Counted from the first letter of the stretch, positions 34,369 through 45,257 are shown. The stretch is DNA of 64,000 nucleotides from Aphrocallistes beatrix (GCA_963281255.1 OY725503.1:1426001-1490000); one strand, 5' to 3'. Numbers and translations: made by a program. The notes: a model not told the origin generated them from the sequence alone.

Positions 34369-34559
34369 CAGTCGACTCCGCTTAATAGGGTCACTGTTTA
34401 AACGGGTCAGCCGCTTAATCGGGCCACTTTTGGCAGGACCGGAATAGCTCTCACACATAGAGGCTAATACAAAAATATTTTCGGTTAATAGAGTTCTCCG
34501 CTTAATCGGGTCAAAATATCCCCTGACCGATGTGACCTATTATTAAGCGGAGTCGACTG
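34369..34559. mobile_element. MITE family T1, inserted in the MULE N-terminal region
   Basis: 191 bp, ends CAGTCGACTCCGCTTAATAG / TATTAAGCGGAGTCGACTG with TA duplication. It interrupts the reading frame of the MULE pseudogene after about 16 codons, so it is younger than that gene. Confidence 0.85.
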
Positions 34560-34560
34560 T

Positions 34561-34998
34561 ATATTAAAAAGTCCATTGTGCATGCGCAATTGTCACATTG
34601 CGCATGATCAATTGCCACATTAGGGAGGAATACAATACCAATGGTGAAGAATGGAGGCTTTTAGATTGATAGGATCCTCTGGTCGGTCCGAGGCGTTTTA
34701 GTTGGAGATTGGATCAAAAAATGAGCCGAAATGAGGCTTTTTTGCGCTAAAAATTAAATGCAATGTGGTGGTTTTAGCGACATTAATTTCGGAATAGTTT
34801 TGCATATATAGAAATATTTTAGTGATTTTTGTATATTATGTGCAAAGTGATGATAGATCATGCGCAATGGGTCAATTGATCATGCGCACTGTCACGATTG
34901 CGCATGCGCAATGTACTTAGTCCAACCAATCGTGCGCAATGTGTCAATTGATCATGCGCAGTGTGACGATTGCGCATGCGCAATTGACTTTTTAATAC
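34561..34998. mobile_element. Foldback MITE rich in GCGCATGC motifs
   Basis: Arms begin ATTAAAAAGTCCATTGTGCA and, in reverse, ATTAAAAAGTCAATTGCGCA. Both ends contain tandem phrases of CATGCGCAAT and GATCATGCGCA. Directly adjacent to the T1 MITE; together they split the MULE frame. Confidence 0.65.
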
Positions 34999-36953
34999 CT
35001 CAATATTTCGGCCTTCAGAATTACCACAGTTGGAAATTCTTCCTCAGTTTGTAATTGAAGGAAGCTCCAGTGATTCGGAAGACCAAATAACTGGAATAGA
35101 AGTGCCATCGACACCGGGTACACCTTCAACGCCTGCTACTCCATCATCCGCTTTGGGAAATGTTTTCTCTCACATGTAGGTATATCTACCCAAACGTCTG
35201 AAGAGTCAGATTTTGCGAGCCCCAAAGTATCTCAACGGAAACGAAAATACCAGAAGAAATTGAAACGCTTTCAAAAGGGACATGCCAAATATACAAACGA
35301 GGATGTTTCTATACATAAGCGTGGTAGGATCGCACTTCTGCAATCAGATCTTTTCTCCACATTGAAATTCTCAAGTCCCACTCCGATTTCTGAAGTAAAA
35401 CGGATACAGATGGCGTTGAAAATTCTCGAAAGCTAATCAAACCCTCGGGCAATCAAATTTTCAAGCTTGAAATTCTCGCTCAAGTTTTCAGCTTGTTTAC
35501 TTGTCCTAATAAATTATGTATTGGATGTCCAGCCTTTTACCAGCAGGCAATGTGTGATGGACTACAGTCCTTTTTTGTCATCAAATGTAATCGCTGTCAT
35601 CAAGCTATTGTTGAGTTTCCGGCTTCGCTACCTATTGCTATGCCACCTCAATCATGCATCAATAATAAGTCAGTTCAGATCAGAGGAAAGAGCGAAGTCA
35701 ATACAAGAGCAATGCTTGCTGTTCATTCTACCTCGTCCAGTTGGGAAGATTTTCGTCTCTTCTGCTGTCTAATGGACCTCAACTTACCGTCCCATAATAT
35801 GCCCAAATCCAAGCTTCAAGATTTCGTTGAAGCTACGAACAGCGTTGTGGCTAAATCTATGAAATATTCCGCAGAGAATGTCAAATCTACAAGTAATTCA
35901 TTATTACAATCTGTTATTCCTGATATAACAAACTGTACTGTGAGCTTTGACGCGTCATGGCATAGACGCGGGCACTAACAATCAGGGATTCGCTGCCGTG
36001 ATCGATTCCGAATTTGGAAAGGTCTTAGATTTCGTGCTATACGATCGTGTATGCATTCATTGTTCGAAGTGGCCAGAAGAAAGAAAAATGAAGGAACCTG
36101 ACGACTATGCAGTTTTCTGGAGTAGACATCAGGAGGTTTGTACCTCTAACTTCAAAGGATCATCTCAATCGATGGAGAGTTCAGCTGCAGTGGAAATGTG
36201 GAAGCGTTCGGTTGAGAAGAATAAGCTGATCTATGAGATCTATATTGGCGACGGCGATTCTTCTTCATTCAAAAATCTTCTGAAGTCTAACCCATACAAT
36301 TCTTTGCTGAAAATTCGCAAAGAAGAATGTTTGGGACATGTTCAAAAAAGGGTAAAGAAGTGGCTCCGTAAGAAGAACAAATGTTTTCGAGGGCTCCCAG
36401 AGCCCAAAGCAGATCAAATTGCGCGCATGTACGCTCTTGTTGTGGAACCGCGGCAAAGACTGCTACTGAAATTCATGAAGCTCTCCAAACTCTAATAGCG
36501 ACATCGATGAAAAACACCATACTTGCCCAGTAGGTGAGGACACGGGTGTTATTTCCAAAAGAAACTCTCACTCACCCCTTCTTCATCTTCTCACATCATC
36601 CCAAGAGAAGAATACTTTTGCGAGTGTATAATATCGCTAGGGAAGACCCAAAATGCCAACGAGAGCCTCCATAATATGCTCTGGCATAATGCTCCTAAAT
36701 TCAAGAGGGTCAGACAGGCGTCACTAAAAGCATGCACTGCTCTTGCCATCTTGTCTTTCGACGATGGTTCAACTTCTTTCGCGTCTGTTTTGAATTCTCT
36801 GGGAATATCTCCGTTATAAATCAATGGCTTTCCTTTCGAGACGGGATCACTCCCGAAATTTAGCGAGGATTCGGTAAAATACTTCTTTGATTTGACATGA
36901 ACTTGGCATGAACATTTGAGCTTTGGTAAGACCTTGGCATGAACATTTGAAGG

Positions 36954-37045
36954 TATAAAGTAAAGTAAAGTAAAGTAAAGTTTATAGATTTATATACCCC
37001 CCGAATCCATGCTAATATGTTCTCAGGGGGTTCACAATCTGGGTG
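36954..37045 (-). repeat. 3' end of a non-LTR retroelement or SINE with (TAAAG)n tail
   Basis: Five TAAAG units are followed by a conserved block with CCCCCCGAATCCATGCTAAT and CTCAGGGGGTT. The same block is at 51095-51172 with a shorter tail. Read on the minus strand it ends in an (CTTTA)n microsatellite, as some LINE/SINE 3' ends do. Confidence 0.5.
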
Positions 37046-37111
37046 TTCTTATTCCTACTTCCCAGGTTTTAGGTCTTATTCCTACTTCAAATTAGGTCTT
37101 ATTCCGGCGAC

Positions 37112-37456
37112 TCATTTATATCTCTAACGAATTGATTGAAGAAACTACCAAGCACAGAAAGCTGATTTTTGGAGTATTTTGGCTATGGCTCCACTGAATA
37201 CTGACCTCAGACGAAAATGTCTACTGATCAGGGATTTATAACGTCATTATCACCTTATATATAATTTTTAACTATAACTAAGCCATTATAGGCTATAGAA
37301 GGCTCAAATCTGAATAGAATGCATATATTAATATATCTCAAATATAGTACTATAACATGAATCGTGTTTTAATAGTAAGGATACACACATACATTAATCG
37401 AGTTTTCTCTGGCGGACATTTTGTGTTTACTAGTCGCGCAGCGAAGCGCGCTTGTA
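37112..37456 (+). repeat. Repeat family X, internally rearranged copy
   Basis: Contains AACGAATTGATTGAAGAAAC, GGCTATGGCTCCA, AACGTCAT, TTTTAATAGTAAGGAT and the GC end CGCGCAGCGAAGCGCGCTTG, with deletions. It is diverged and the GC end is shortened. Confidence 0.6.
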
Positions 37457-37724
37457 TATTTTAATAATATAATATGTTAATGATGGTGAGAAGACATTAC
37501 AAATCTCCAAAATGATCGGGCTAAACACAGCGTGATCTTCCATCCGATCTTTAAATAAAGAATATCGCCGATCCTCATTCGATCGTCCAAATAGGATCAC
37601 GATCGTGATCATGCGATCCTAAATGTCATGTGTACAGGTGACCGCCAAATGGAGTGGCCGTTATAGCAGGTTCCATTGTATGAATCTCAATCCTGAATGG
37701 AAATTCTGATCACTATCCATAACA

Positions 37725-38060
37725 AGTGGCGCCCCCCTCCCCCATGTCTGGAGCCGGGGGGAGACCGTGGTGCCAGGCAGTGGAGGAAGCTGTGATATGG
37801 CGGCACTTCATTAAACTTCTAGGTTACAACTAAACCCCAAAATTATGTTAATTAAGTCTATATATATATGTATTTCAATTACATTTATATTCCACTATAG
37901 TCCGAGATTTTATTTCCCCTAAGTGACAACAATAGCTGTAGATCGATATTTGAGTGTCTAAGATTTTAAAAAACCTTTCTGGGGGGGAAGCCCCCAGACC
38001 CCCCCCCCCTTACCGTCGCTCGCTCTTGCCCCCCTACTCATTCAAGTGCCCCCCTAGAAT
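37725..38060 (+). repeat. G/C-run repeat, left of Dicer (inverted copy at 44474)
   Basis: GGCGCCCCCC.., GGGGGGAGACCGTGGTGCC, CTATAGTCCGAGATTT, CAATAGCTGTAGATCGATAT, then GGGGGGGAAGCCCCCAGACC. The reverse complement of most of this lies at 44474-44735. No ORF. Confidence 0.65.
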
Positions 38061-38253
38061 AAAATGAAGAAATAGAATGAAGCATTAAATGAAGAGATGT
38101 CATCTAGTACCTCCTCCCTTTAAAATTTAGATATCCCAGATTGCCCCCCTTGCATGTAAATCCTGTTGAAACACTGGTTGGTATGATGCAAATATTTATA
38201 ATGATTTACTCTCTTTTTAATTAGTTTTGTGATCCTAACTATTTGCTTTTATT

Positions 38254-41200
38254 ATGACGCACCATATCTATGCAGGAGCTAGCGAAGACTGGGATGCAGA
38301 AGTCGAGTCTAGTTCTAATCCTACTCCCATTGATACATACCTGCCCAAGGAGACGTCAGTTGGAGAGTATGAAATAGAAAGTATGGATGTTTCCAATTCA
38401 GATGAATTTATTCCGTCAAGCATGCATTTTAATTCGATGAACTCGCATAAAGACGAACAAATGTGTGATACAGCTAGTCAAATATGCTTTGAACAGACTG
38501 AATTAATAGATAATATCATACTACGGAATTCCACCTTATATTTAGGTAATGATAGAAGAAACCTATACATTGCTCTAAATGTCATCCGAAGGTTGAGTCA
38601 TCAAATCTTGCCTACTTACACAGAGAATCTACGATCCTCATCATCTCATGCTTGTAAACGGCGTACTGTATTAATTTGTCAATCCGATAGTTTGTTGCAT
38701 CAATATCATGGTTATATTCATTCCCATTTACCTTCACGCTATTCGACAGCAATTCTGTCTGATCAACTATCCAATGAGGAATTTTACGCTCAAATGACTA
38801 ATGCAAATATTCTTGTAATGAAACCTCAAACTCTGCTTAGAATATTATTTTCTGTGATCAAAATTTCTGAAATCAATTTAATTATATTTGATAAATTACG
38901 ACAATTTTCAACAAATCCAGAATACAAAGAAATAATGAACATTTATTTGAGGACTAAACTAGAAAGTGAAAATGTTCAACTTCCAAGAATACTTGGTCTC
39001 TCTGTCAGTTTTATGTTTGATAGAAAATGTGATATAAGTGTAAAAAATCTGAGTAAATATATATCAGAATTAGCTCGACACTATGATACATCGATGTTAA
39101 CTTCCAATCTTTATCTAGAAGAATGGAAGGATCGGGTAGAACCTTTCCATCTAGTGTTACCTTATTTAGATACACAACTTACCGGGGGGCCTTTTCAATT
39201 TTCGGTAAAACTACAGGAATATAACTCATACATTAATCAAATGATGATAGAATTCAGTGATAAAAAATTAAACGATGTAGCGTCCAACATTCACGAAACA
39301 ATCCAGAAACAGACAAAGAAATCGATCCTAATGGATATCACACCACTAACTCCACCAATCAGTTTGATGTCATTAAGATCCATCGCCACTCAGATACACT
39401 CAGTTCTAATCGAAATCGGGGTCTGGGGATGTTTCCAGGTCTCCATTTTATATTTTAAACTCTTGCAAGAATATTGTCTTCACTGTAAGAAAGATATTAT
39501 TCTCTTCTCTGCTATTTCAAACCTCTCTAGTCTACTTAAGAGATATGTGATCCAACTACTTACAAATCACGCGCCCACCTTGAACGATATCAGTAATAAA
39601 GTTCGAGTTACTCTGAACCGGTTGATCACTCTCTGTAAAGATGATTATTTTAGTTGCATTATCTTTGTAGAACAGAATATAGTGGCTTACATATTATCCG
39701 CCTATTTTAATAAATTGGCTTATAGTTTTCCTGACTTTGAGAGAATAAATAGTCATTTTATTATAAGTACAGATTCTAATGAGAACCAAACTCTATCTCA
39801 TCAAAATACCATTATATCTATGTTTAGAATGCATGAGTTGAATTTGTTGGTTTCTAATGGCACTCAATTAGATTGGATTGAGATACGGAGTTGTTCTGCT
39901 GTCATAATGCTAAACCCAATTTCTAGCTTTCCAGATTTCATTCATTCTAAAGAAAAAATTGATAATAACGGAGGAATTTATATATGTCTTTCAACTGAAT
40001 TAGAAAAATACAGTTTAGTTTCGGATCTCAGACTGTACTGTGACATTGAGCATTTCTTGTTCTATGATAACTCACCAGAAGAGAGTTTTGATGAGAAGCA
40101 CGAGGGAGAGAAGAGTTATAATTTCACTACTACGACTGGAGTTGTATTGACTGAGATGAATGCTATTCCTATTCTGAACTGCTACTGCCAGTACCTAAAC
40201 AGTATTCGAGATGTTGACATGTATACTTGCTGGAAACCTTATTTCAAGCTAAAGAGGAGGCTGGTTAGATCGCGGCACAGTTCTGTTGAGATTTATGTCT
40301 ACAAGTGCGATATACAAATGCCTAAATCTTGCTATGTGTTCAGTAATATAGAATTACCCACCCAATGGTCTAGTTCCAAATTCAATGCAGAACAGTTAGC
40401 CGCTTATAATGTTTGTTTTAAACTTCTGAATCTTGGTCAGTTAGATGAAAATTTAGCTCCTATTTTCGTAAGTATTCGATATTCAGAGAGAAAAATAGCG
40501 AACCCTACTTATGATATAGATGTTGGCTTTTATCCCATCAAAATAGCCAGTTGCCTTACAACATCACTCGAAGACAATCCAGTGGGTTTTCTGCATCCCT
40601 ACTTTATTAAGAATGATAACCAGTACGAATTGAATACTACATTTAAATCATTTGCTTTCCTCTCTGCTAGTTCTCTCGATCTTAACCACTTACCCAGAAT
40701 CATTCTAAATGATTGGATGAAATATATCGGCGCGGTATGCAAAGAAGTTGAATTTATTGCACCAATTCAAATAGCTGTAAGTCCGACTGAATTGGAACAG
40801 TTCAAATTATTTAACTCTGTTCTATTTCAACAGATGGTCGGGGATATCGATCCTTTAGAATATGACTATCGGAACTCTAAAAAGAGATATCTCCTGATCC
40901 CTGTTATACTGAAGAATATATCGGTCCAACAGGCATGTGTGTATAAAGAAATTGATGTTGAAGTATTAGAAAATCTAAAATCTTGGCCATCAATCGTTCA
41001 ATTTTATCGAAAGGGAGAGACTCCTCCCTCATACAAAGATATCCTTGTTCAAAAGAATTATACTTTAAACTGTGAAAAATCTAATCTTTTCCGTATCGTT
41101 GGATTGAATTCCAATATTAATATAGACTCTCCGTTCCCTGAACTATCCAAGGCATGCAGTTACAAGGAATACTATAAAGAACTTCATCAAATTTCTTTTA

Positions 41201-42789
41201 CTAACCCAGGCCAAGCTGCTTTGATTCTAAGGCCTTTTTCTAACAAAATACATAATCATTTGAAAAAACATGACGGTAAGATTGAAAATCTAAAAAAGAA
41301 TTCTGATTTTGGAGTGGACAAAAGGCGCCCTGAAATTCTCTCTTTTCCTCAGTTACTCACTCCGATCCCTCTTCTCGGCTCATTATCTGCTCAGTATCGC
41401 CTCATATCCTCAATTTGCCATCGATTAGAATCCTATATGCAAGCATTGGAATTTATTCAAAACCTGGGTTACACGATTCCCCTCTATACATGTCTTAATG
41501 CACTAACTCTTAAACGTTGTGGCGAGGAATTCGATTTGGAGAGATTGGAATTTTTTGGTGACACTTGTCTGAAATTTATTGTCGTCAATCATCTATTTTT
41601 AAAATTTCCTCTCGAGAGCCAAGGAGTTCTATCTAACATCCTAGCTTATCGCGTGAAGAATTCTCTCTTGGTGAAATTTGCTAATCAGAAGCATCTGGAC
41701 CTACCTAATTGCATAACAGGTAGAGAATTTAGCCCTTCTTTAAATTGGTTGCCTCCAGGATTTAGAGTTAGAGATTCAGAAAATCCCGAACAAAGCAACG
41801 GTTTCACCAACTCTCATCAAATAGCCAATCATATCCTTTATAGTCACCAAGAATTGTATTCCAAGTCAATCGCAGATGCCTTTGAGTCTGTGTTAGGTGC
41901 AATTCTAACTTCTACAGGCCTTCCTAATGCTTTATTATTTCTTCTCTCGTTTGGAGAGGTCTCAGTTGTTCGTGAGCTATTAGATTCATTTTGTATCAAG
42001 TCTCCTCCAGAATTTTCATGCGACCCGAATCAATTTTCAGAAAATCCTTTTCATTTCTATCTTCAAGGGGGAGGATGGTTTCACAATTTGTATCCAGACT
42101 ATGAAGCTAATTATTGGGATAACGAGATGTGTGATGAATATGAGAAGAATTTCCATGATATACATTCACTTTTCGCAAAAGAAAAACTAAAAATTGAAGA
42201 GCAATTAAGTTACCAACACAAATATCTGATTCTCCAAGCACTAACACATGATTCCTACATCAATCAATCATTGACCCCGAGTTATCAAAGACTGAATTTG
42301 CTGGGTGATGCTTTGTCCGAATATTTAGTCGTTTCATTCCTCATGACTCAAGCTCCGGAGAGTTTTTATCCAAAAGATCTACACATAATAAAGGTGTGTA
42401 TACTAACGAATCTAAATCTCGCAAGAATTTGTCTTAACCAGCGTTTTCATGAAGAATTTTTATACTCCAGTTACCTTCTTCAGACTGGAATTGATATTAT
42501 TAGCAGCTACATTGCTAATGAAGATGAGAATGACTATTTTGACCATGAAATACATTTAGTATCTAATTCTCGATCAGGCAAAGTTGGAGTTGAAGATTTG
42601 ATTACTGACGCTCAAAAGGTTTTAGCAGATGTTTATAAAAGTTTGATCGCAAGTGTATATTTAATTTCAAATTTTAATTTGGAGAAAGTTTGGAGATCTT
42701 TTGGTACTGCGCTTAGTCATAGTGCCGGAATGTTTTTAAATATGTATATTAAGTCCCTAAATGCCGAATCAAATATGAACAATTCCTAG
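38254..42789 (+). CDS. Dicer-like RNase III with degenerate helicase and RNase IIIb
   Basis: 1511 residues, one exon. The order is that of animal Dicer: helicase-like (about 75-620), dsRBD-fold/DUF283 (about 635-720), platform-PAZ (about 760-1000), connector, RNase IIIa (about 1075-1225), RNase IIIb (about 1310-1490). Substrates would be dsRNA or hairpins. Walker A is replaced by LGNDRRNLYIA (97-107), DECH by DKLR (213-216), and the motif VI region reads HSKEKIDNNGG without arginines, so ATPase activity is not expected. RNase IIIa keeps E1099, D1103, D1208 and E1211. RNase IIIb reads QRLNLLGD, with N1348 for Glu, D1352 kept, D1459 kept and K1462 for Glu. The protein ends about 30 residues after RNase IIIb with no dsRBD. 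The long frame is fully open, which argues for selection. Start is the first ATG; a further 5' exon cannot be excluded. Confidence 0.9.
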   Translation: MTHHIYAGASEDWDAEVESSSNPTPIDTYLPKETSVGEYEIESMDVSNSDEFIPSSMHFNSMNSHKDEQMCDTASQICFEQTELIDNIILRNSTLYLGNDRRNLYIALNVIRRLSHQILPTYTENLRSSSSHACKRRTVLICQSDSLLHQYHGYIHSHLPSRYSTAILSDQLSNEEFYAQMTNANILVMKPQTLLRILFSVIKISEINLIIFDKLRQFSTNPEYKEIMNIYLRTKLESENVQLPRILGLSVSFMFDRKCDISVKNLSKYISELARHYDTSMLTSNLYLEEWKDRVEPFHLVLPYLDTQLTGGPFQFSVKLQEYNSYINQMMIEFSDKKLNDVASNIHETIQKQTKKSILMDITPLTPPISLMSLRSIATQIHSVLIEIGVWGCFQVSILYFKLLQEYCLHCKKDIILFSAISNLSSLLKRYVIQLLTNHAPTLNDISNKVRVTLNRLITLCKDDYFSCIIFVEQNIVAYILSAYFNKLAYSFPDFERINSHFIISTDSNENQTLSHQNTIISMFRMHELNLLVSNGTQLDWIEIRSCSAVIMLNPISSFPDFIHSKEKIDNNGGIYICLSTELEKYSLVSDLRLYCDIEHFLFYDNSPEESFDEKHEGEKSYNFTTTTGVVLTEMNAIPILNCYCQYLNSIRDVDMYTCWKPYFKLKRRLVRSRHSSVEIYVYKCDIQMPKSCYVFSNIELPTQWSSSKFNAEQLAAYNVCFKLLNLGQLDENLAPIFVSIRYSERKIANPTYDIDVGFYPIKIASCLTTSLEDNPVGFLHPYFIKNDNQYELNTTFKSFAFLSASSLDLNHLPRIILNDWMKYIGAVCKEVEFIAPIQIAVSPTELEQFKLFNSVLFQQMVGDIDPLEYDYRNSKKRYLLIPVILKNISVQQACVYKEIDVEVLENLKSWPSIVQFYRKGETPPSYKDILVQKNYTLNCEKSNLFRIVGLNSNINIDSPFPELSKACSYKEYYKELHQISFTNPGQAALILRPFSNKIHNHLKKHDGKIENLKKNSDFGVDKRRPEILSFPQLLTPIPLLGSLSAQYRLISSICHRLESYMQALEFIQNLGYTIPLYTCLNALTLKRCGEEFDLERLEFFGDTCLKFIVVNHLFLKFPLESQGVLSNILAYRVKNSLLVKFANQKHLDLPNCITGREFSPSLNWLPPGFRVRDSENPEQSNGFTNSHQIANHILYSHQELYSKSIADAFESVLGAILTSTGLPNALLFLLSFGEVSVVRELLDSFCIKSPPEFSCDPNQFSENPFHFYLQGGGWFHNLYPDYEANYWDNEMCDEYEKNFHDIHSLFAKEKLKIEEQLSYQHKYLILQALTHDSYINQSLTPSYQRLNLLGDALSEYLVVSFLMTQAPESFYPKDLHIIKVCILTNLNLARICLNQRFHEEFLYSSYLLQTGIDIISSYIANEDENDYFDHEIHLVSNSRSGKVGVEDLITDAQKVLADVYKSLIASVYLISNFNLEKVWRSFGTALSHSAGMFLNMYIKSLNAESNMNNS

Positions 42790-44473
42790 CTTCAATAGTA
42801 TTTTTCAAAATGTGTGGTTTCATATTTTTAATCTGTATATAAAATGTTATATATGTATTTTGTTTAAACTCTTATTTGTTTACAGGCAGCCCTTTCACCA
42901 CAGGTTATTCTGTTTATTTAGCAAGAACATCACAAGTCTGATCAAATCATAGTTTTAGGCATGCGGGCACTCTGTGCCAGCTTTAGTCGCCTAATAGGAT
43001 CCCTTTCATCCGTATTTTATAGAAAAATTCATATAAATTGCATTTATTATTAACTAGGCTCACTTATTTTGAACCTGCTTATACGTATGAATATTTTCTT
43101 ATAATGAACTAAGCCTTTGGTTCCAATTTTGGTTCACATATGATTTGTATACATGCCAACCTGAGCCATGATAAAAGCGGGACGTGGCATTGAATTTGGC
43201 AGGACATGGCGGGACGCAATAGAAATGTACTATAAATAAAATCCAAAAAAGCGGGACATAATGGGGAAATTTCATGTATAAGCGGAACACTCGATAACAT
43301 TAGCTCAATAGACGAGTGAAAAAAGCGGGACGTCCCTCCAAAAACTGGATAGTTGGCAAGTATGGATTTGTATTGAGTCGAATTTGTCTCTCTTGTGAAT
43401 TTTAAAAATGTGGTGTGTCATCAACTTCTAAATGTTTGAAACCTTTAGTTTGCCTTATATAACGAAGGTAACATCTTAAAATCGATGGATCTACCATGCT
43501 AAGTAACAAAGCACACATACCCCCTTTTTTTAGGAAGAGAACGTGGTCGAAGAAATTTTGTTTGCTAGACCACTTATGACTGATACAAAAGGTGAATACA
43601 TTTGCCAAATTGTAGATAATTTTTCGAAGAATAAGGAATACAATGTGTAAAATCATTGCTTGTGCCTCCGATGGGGCACCTACAATGGCTGACTGAATTC
43701 TAACTAGCTCATTTTTGTTAAATATCTTGCCTATTATTTTTTGGAAAACATTCCAGAGCATCGGAGATATCAAATGTCATATTATTAGTTAATTAGGGGC
43801 ATGCCTAATTTCAGGGACGGGACAAACGAGTTTTTTTTGTAATTCTTCAATTCTGACACCGACGTAATTTAACCTAATTTATTAACTCTAAAAGCTTTGA
43901 AAATATCCTTTTTCTGCATAAGGGATGATCTTCAGGAACGATGATATCTGACTGGAAATTCTGGTCAGTCATTATCTCCAAGCTTGATATATCAAGAATT
44001 CCACGATGATCTCTGATGTGTGCAGCTTCAGATAGTGTTCTCTACGAACGGATATCCCTGCACTCAGTTAAATCAAAATCGACCTGATTACAGATTATGC
44101 AGTGCTGAGTGGAATTCTCAGTCATCTGAATTTTCAGAATATAATAGAAATAATTCCTCGTAATACAGTATATGTCACTTTGGTCACTTTAATAATGAAA
44201 AGTCACTATTTGTGGTATTAATTGATATATGTGAAACAAAATGTTGACCACGAGCAAATGATATCTTCTATTAACAATGCGAAAAAATATAATAAGACTA
44301 CAACTCCACGTCCATCATATGTTTTTCTGTTGGTGAATACTTATATGTACTCAACATTGAAGATGTTTCTATTGGCACGAGTGAGGAGTAAACCTAAAAT
44401 CCTCCTCTGGTGATGAAGTAATTGATCTGCACAGAATTGAAGTGGGCCCAAATCGATCAGTATGTCAAAAAAG
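42790..44473. other. Region downstream of Dicer, unknown ORF
   Basis: The minus ORF 43402-43773 (123 codons) has mixed hydrophobic and polar composition and an end HLEVDDTPHF. It could be a remnant of a coding gene, but I recognise no domain. At 43150-43360 a segment with GCGGGACGTGGC and GCGGGACATAATGGGG, then AAAAGCGGGACG, looks like an old MITE. The rest is AT-rich. Confidence 0.3.
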
Positions 44474-44735
44474 GTAAGGGGTCTCTGGGGGGCTTGCCTC
44501 CCAGAAATTTTTTAAAATCTTAGACGCTCAAATATCGATCTACAGCTATTGCTGTTACCTAGAGAAAAGGAAATCTCGGACTATAGTGGAATAAAAATGT
44601 AATTGGGATATATATCTAGACTCAATTAACATAAATTTGGGGTTTAGTTGTAACCTGTAAGTTTGTGTGAAGTCTTGCCATACCACAGCTTGCTCCACTG
44701 CCCGGCACCACGGTCCCCCCAGGTTGGCGCATATG
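44474..44735 (-). repeat. G/C-run repeat, right of Dicer (inverted copy of 37725)
   Basis: Contains GGGGGGCTTGCCTCCCAG, CGATCTACAGCTATTG, CTCGGACTATAG and CACCACGGTCCCCCCAG in the order expected for the reverse complement of 37760-38000. The two copies bracket the Dicer gene. Confidence 0.65.
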
Positions 44736-44862
44736 GGATGTGCTGTCTTATTTAGGTTAATAGAAGCACTCGAACGTACTTCATTATATTAATTGGCTAT
44801 TTTAATTCCATTGAATTTTGATATAAAATGTTTTTTTGATTATTTTTTCTTTAAGATTTTTA

Positions 44863-45257
44863 GGAGGCGCATGCATTTGTTCGAATTTTTATGTTGTCAC
44901 TTGTTCAACTCTGTTTTTGGAGTTGTCACTTGTTCGACTCTGTTTCTAAATGAGTTGTATCACGTTTCCGACATCAAATGGCTACTTTTCCGCTCATTTG
45001 GTCACATTCCTTTCTGAAAAGGCCACTGTACCCCCCACAGGGAAGAGGAATAAAATGCCCAAATTCACTTGAACTCTTTAAGAACAAGTCGAACAAGTGA
45101 CAACTCCTTTAGAAACAGAGTCGAACAAGTGACAACTCCTCCAAAAACAGAGTCGAACAAGTGACAACTCCTCCAAAAACAGAGTCGAACAAGTGACAAC
45201 ATCAGATATTCGAACAAGTGACAACATAAAAATTCGAAAAAATGCAGCATCCCCATT
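44863..45257. mobile_element. Tandem-motif element (CACTTGTTCGACTCTG phrases)
   Basis: The left end GGCGCATGCATTTGTTCGAA and right end (reverse) GGGGATGCTGCATTTTTTCG lead into GTTGTCACTTGTTCGACTCT phrases, two on the left and five on the right in opposite orientation, spaced about 30-40 bp. The unique middle is about 130 bp. Same layout as 10923-11393. Confidence 0.7.

Larger units (their letters stand above)
34319..36819 (+). pseudogene. Mutator-like (MULE) transposase, broken
   Basis: The N-terminal part MSSSEEIFEDEPIFH at 34319 is cut by two small elements. Coding sense resumes at about 35005 (RPSELPQLEILPQF..). The central part, 35493-35978, has zinc-ligand-like CPNKLC and CNRCH pairs and ends at VSFDASWHRRGH. 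Next, after a frameshift, comes GFAAVIDSEFGKVLDF..C..C, then GDGDSSSFKNLLK and KEECLGHVQKRVKKWLR (35947-36495). The tail GKTQNANESLHNMLWHNAPK runs to TAA 36817-36819 in the same frame, past several stops. The SFDASW..GH, GDGD and GHVQKR blocks identify the Mutator-type transposase domain common in invertebrates. The first D of SFD and the GDGD aspartate are candidate catalytic residues. No intact protein is possible. Confidence 0.75.

Noticed and set aside
38254-42789. Bacterial or fungal RNase III origin for the Dicer
   Set aside because: The helicase-DUF283-PAZ-IIIa-IIIb order and motifs are those of animal Dicer.
44863-45257. CRISPR-like spaced repeats
   Set aside because: The phrases are inverted at the two ends, vary in spacing and lie in a transposon-like element of an animal genome.
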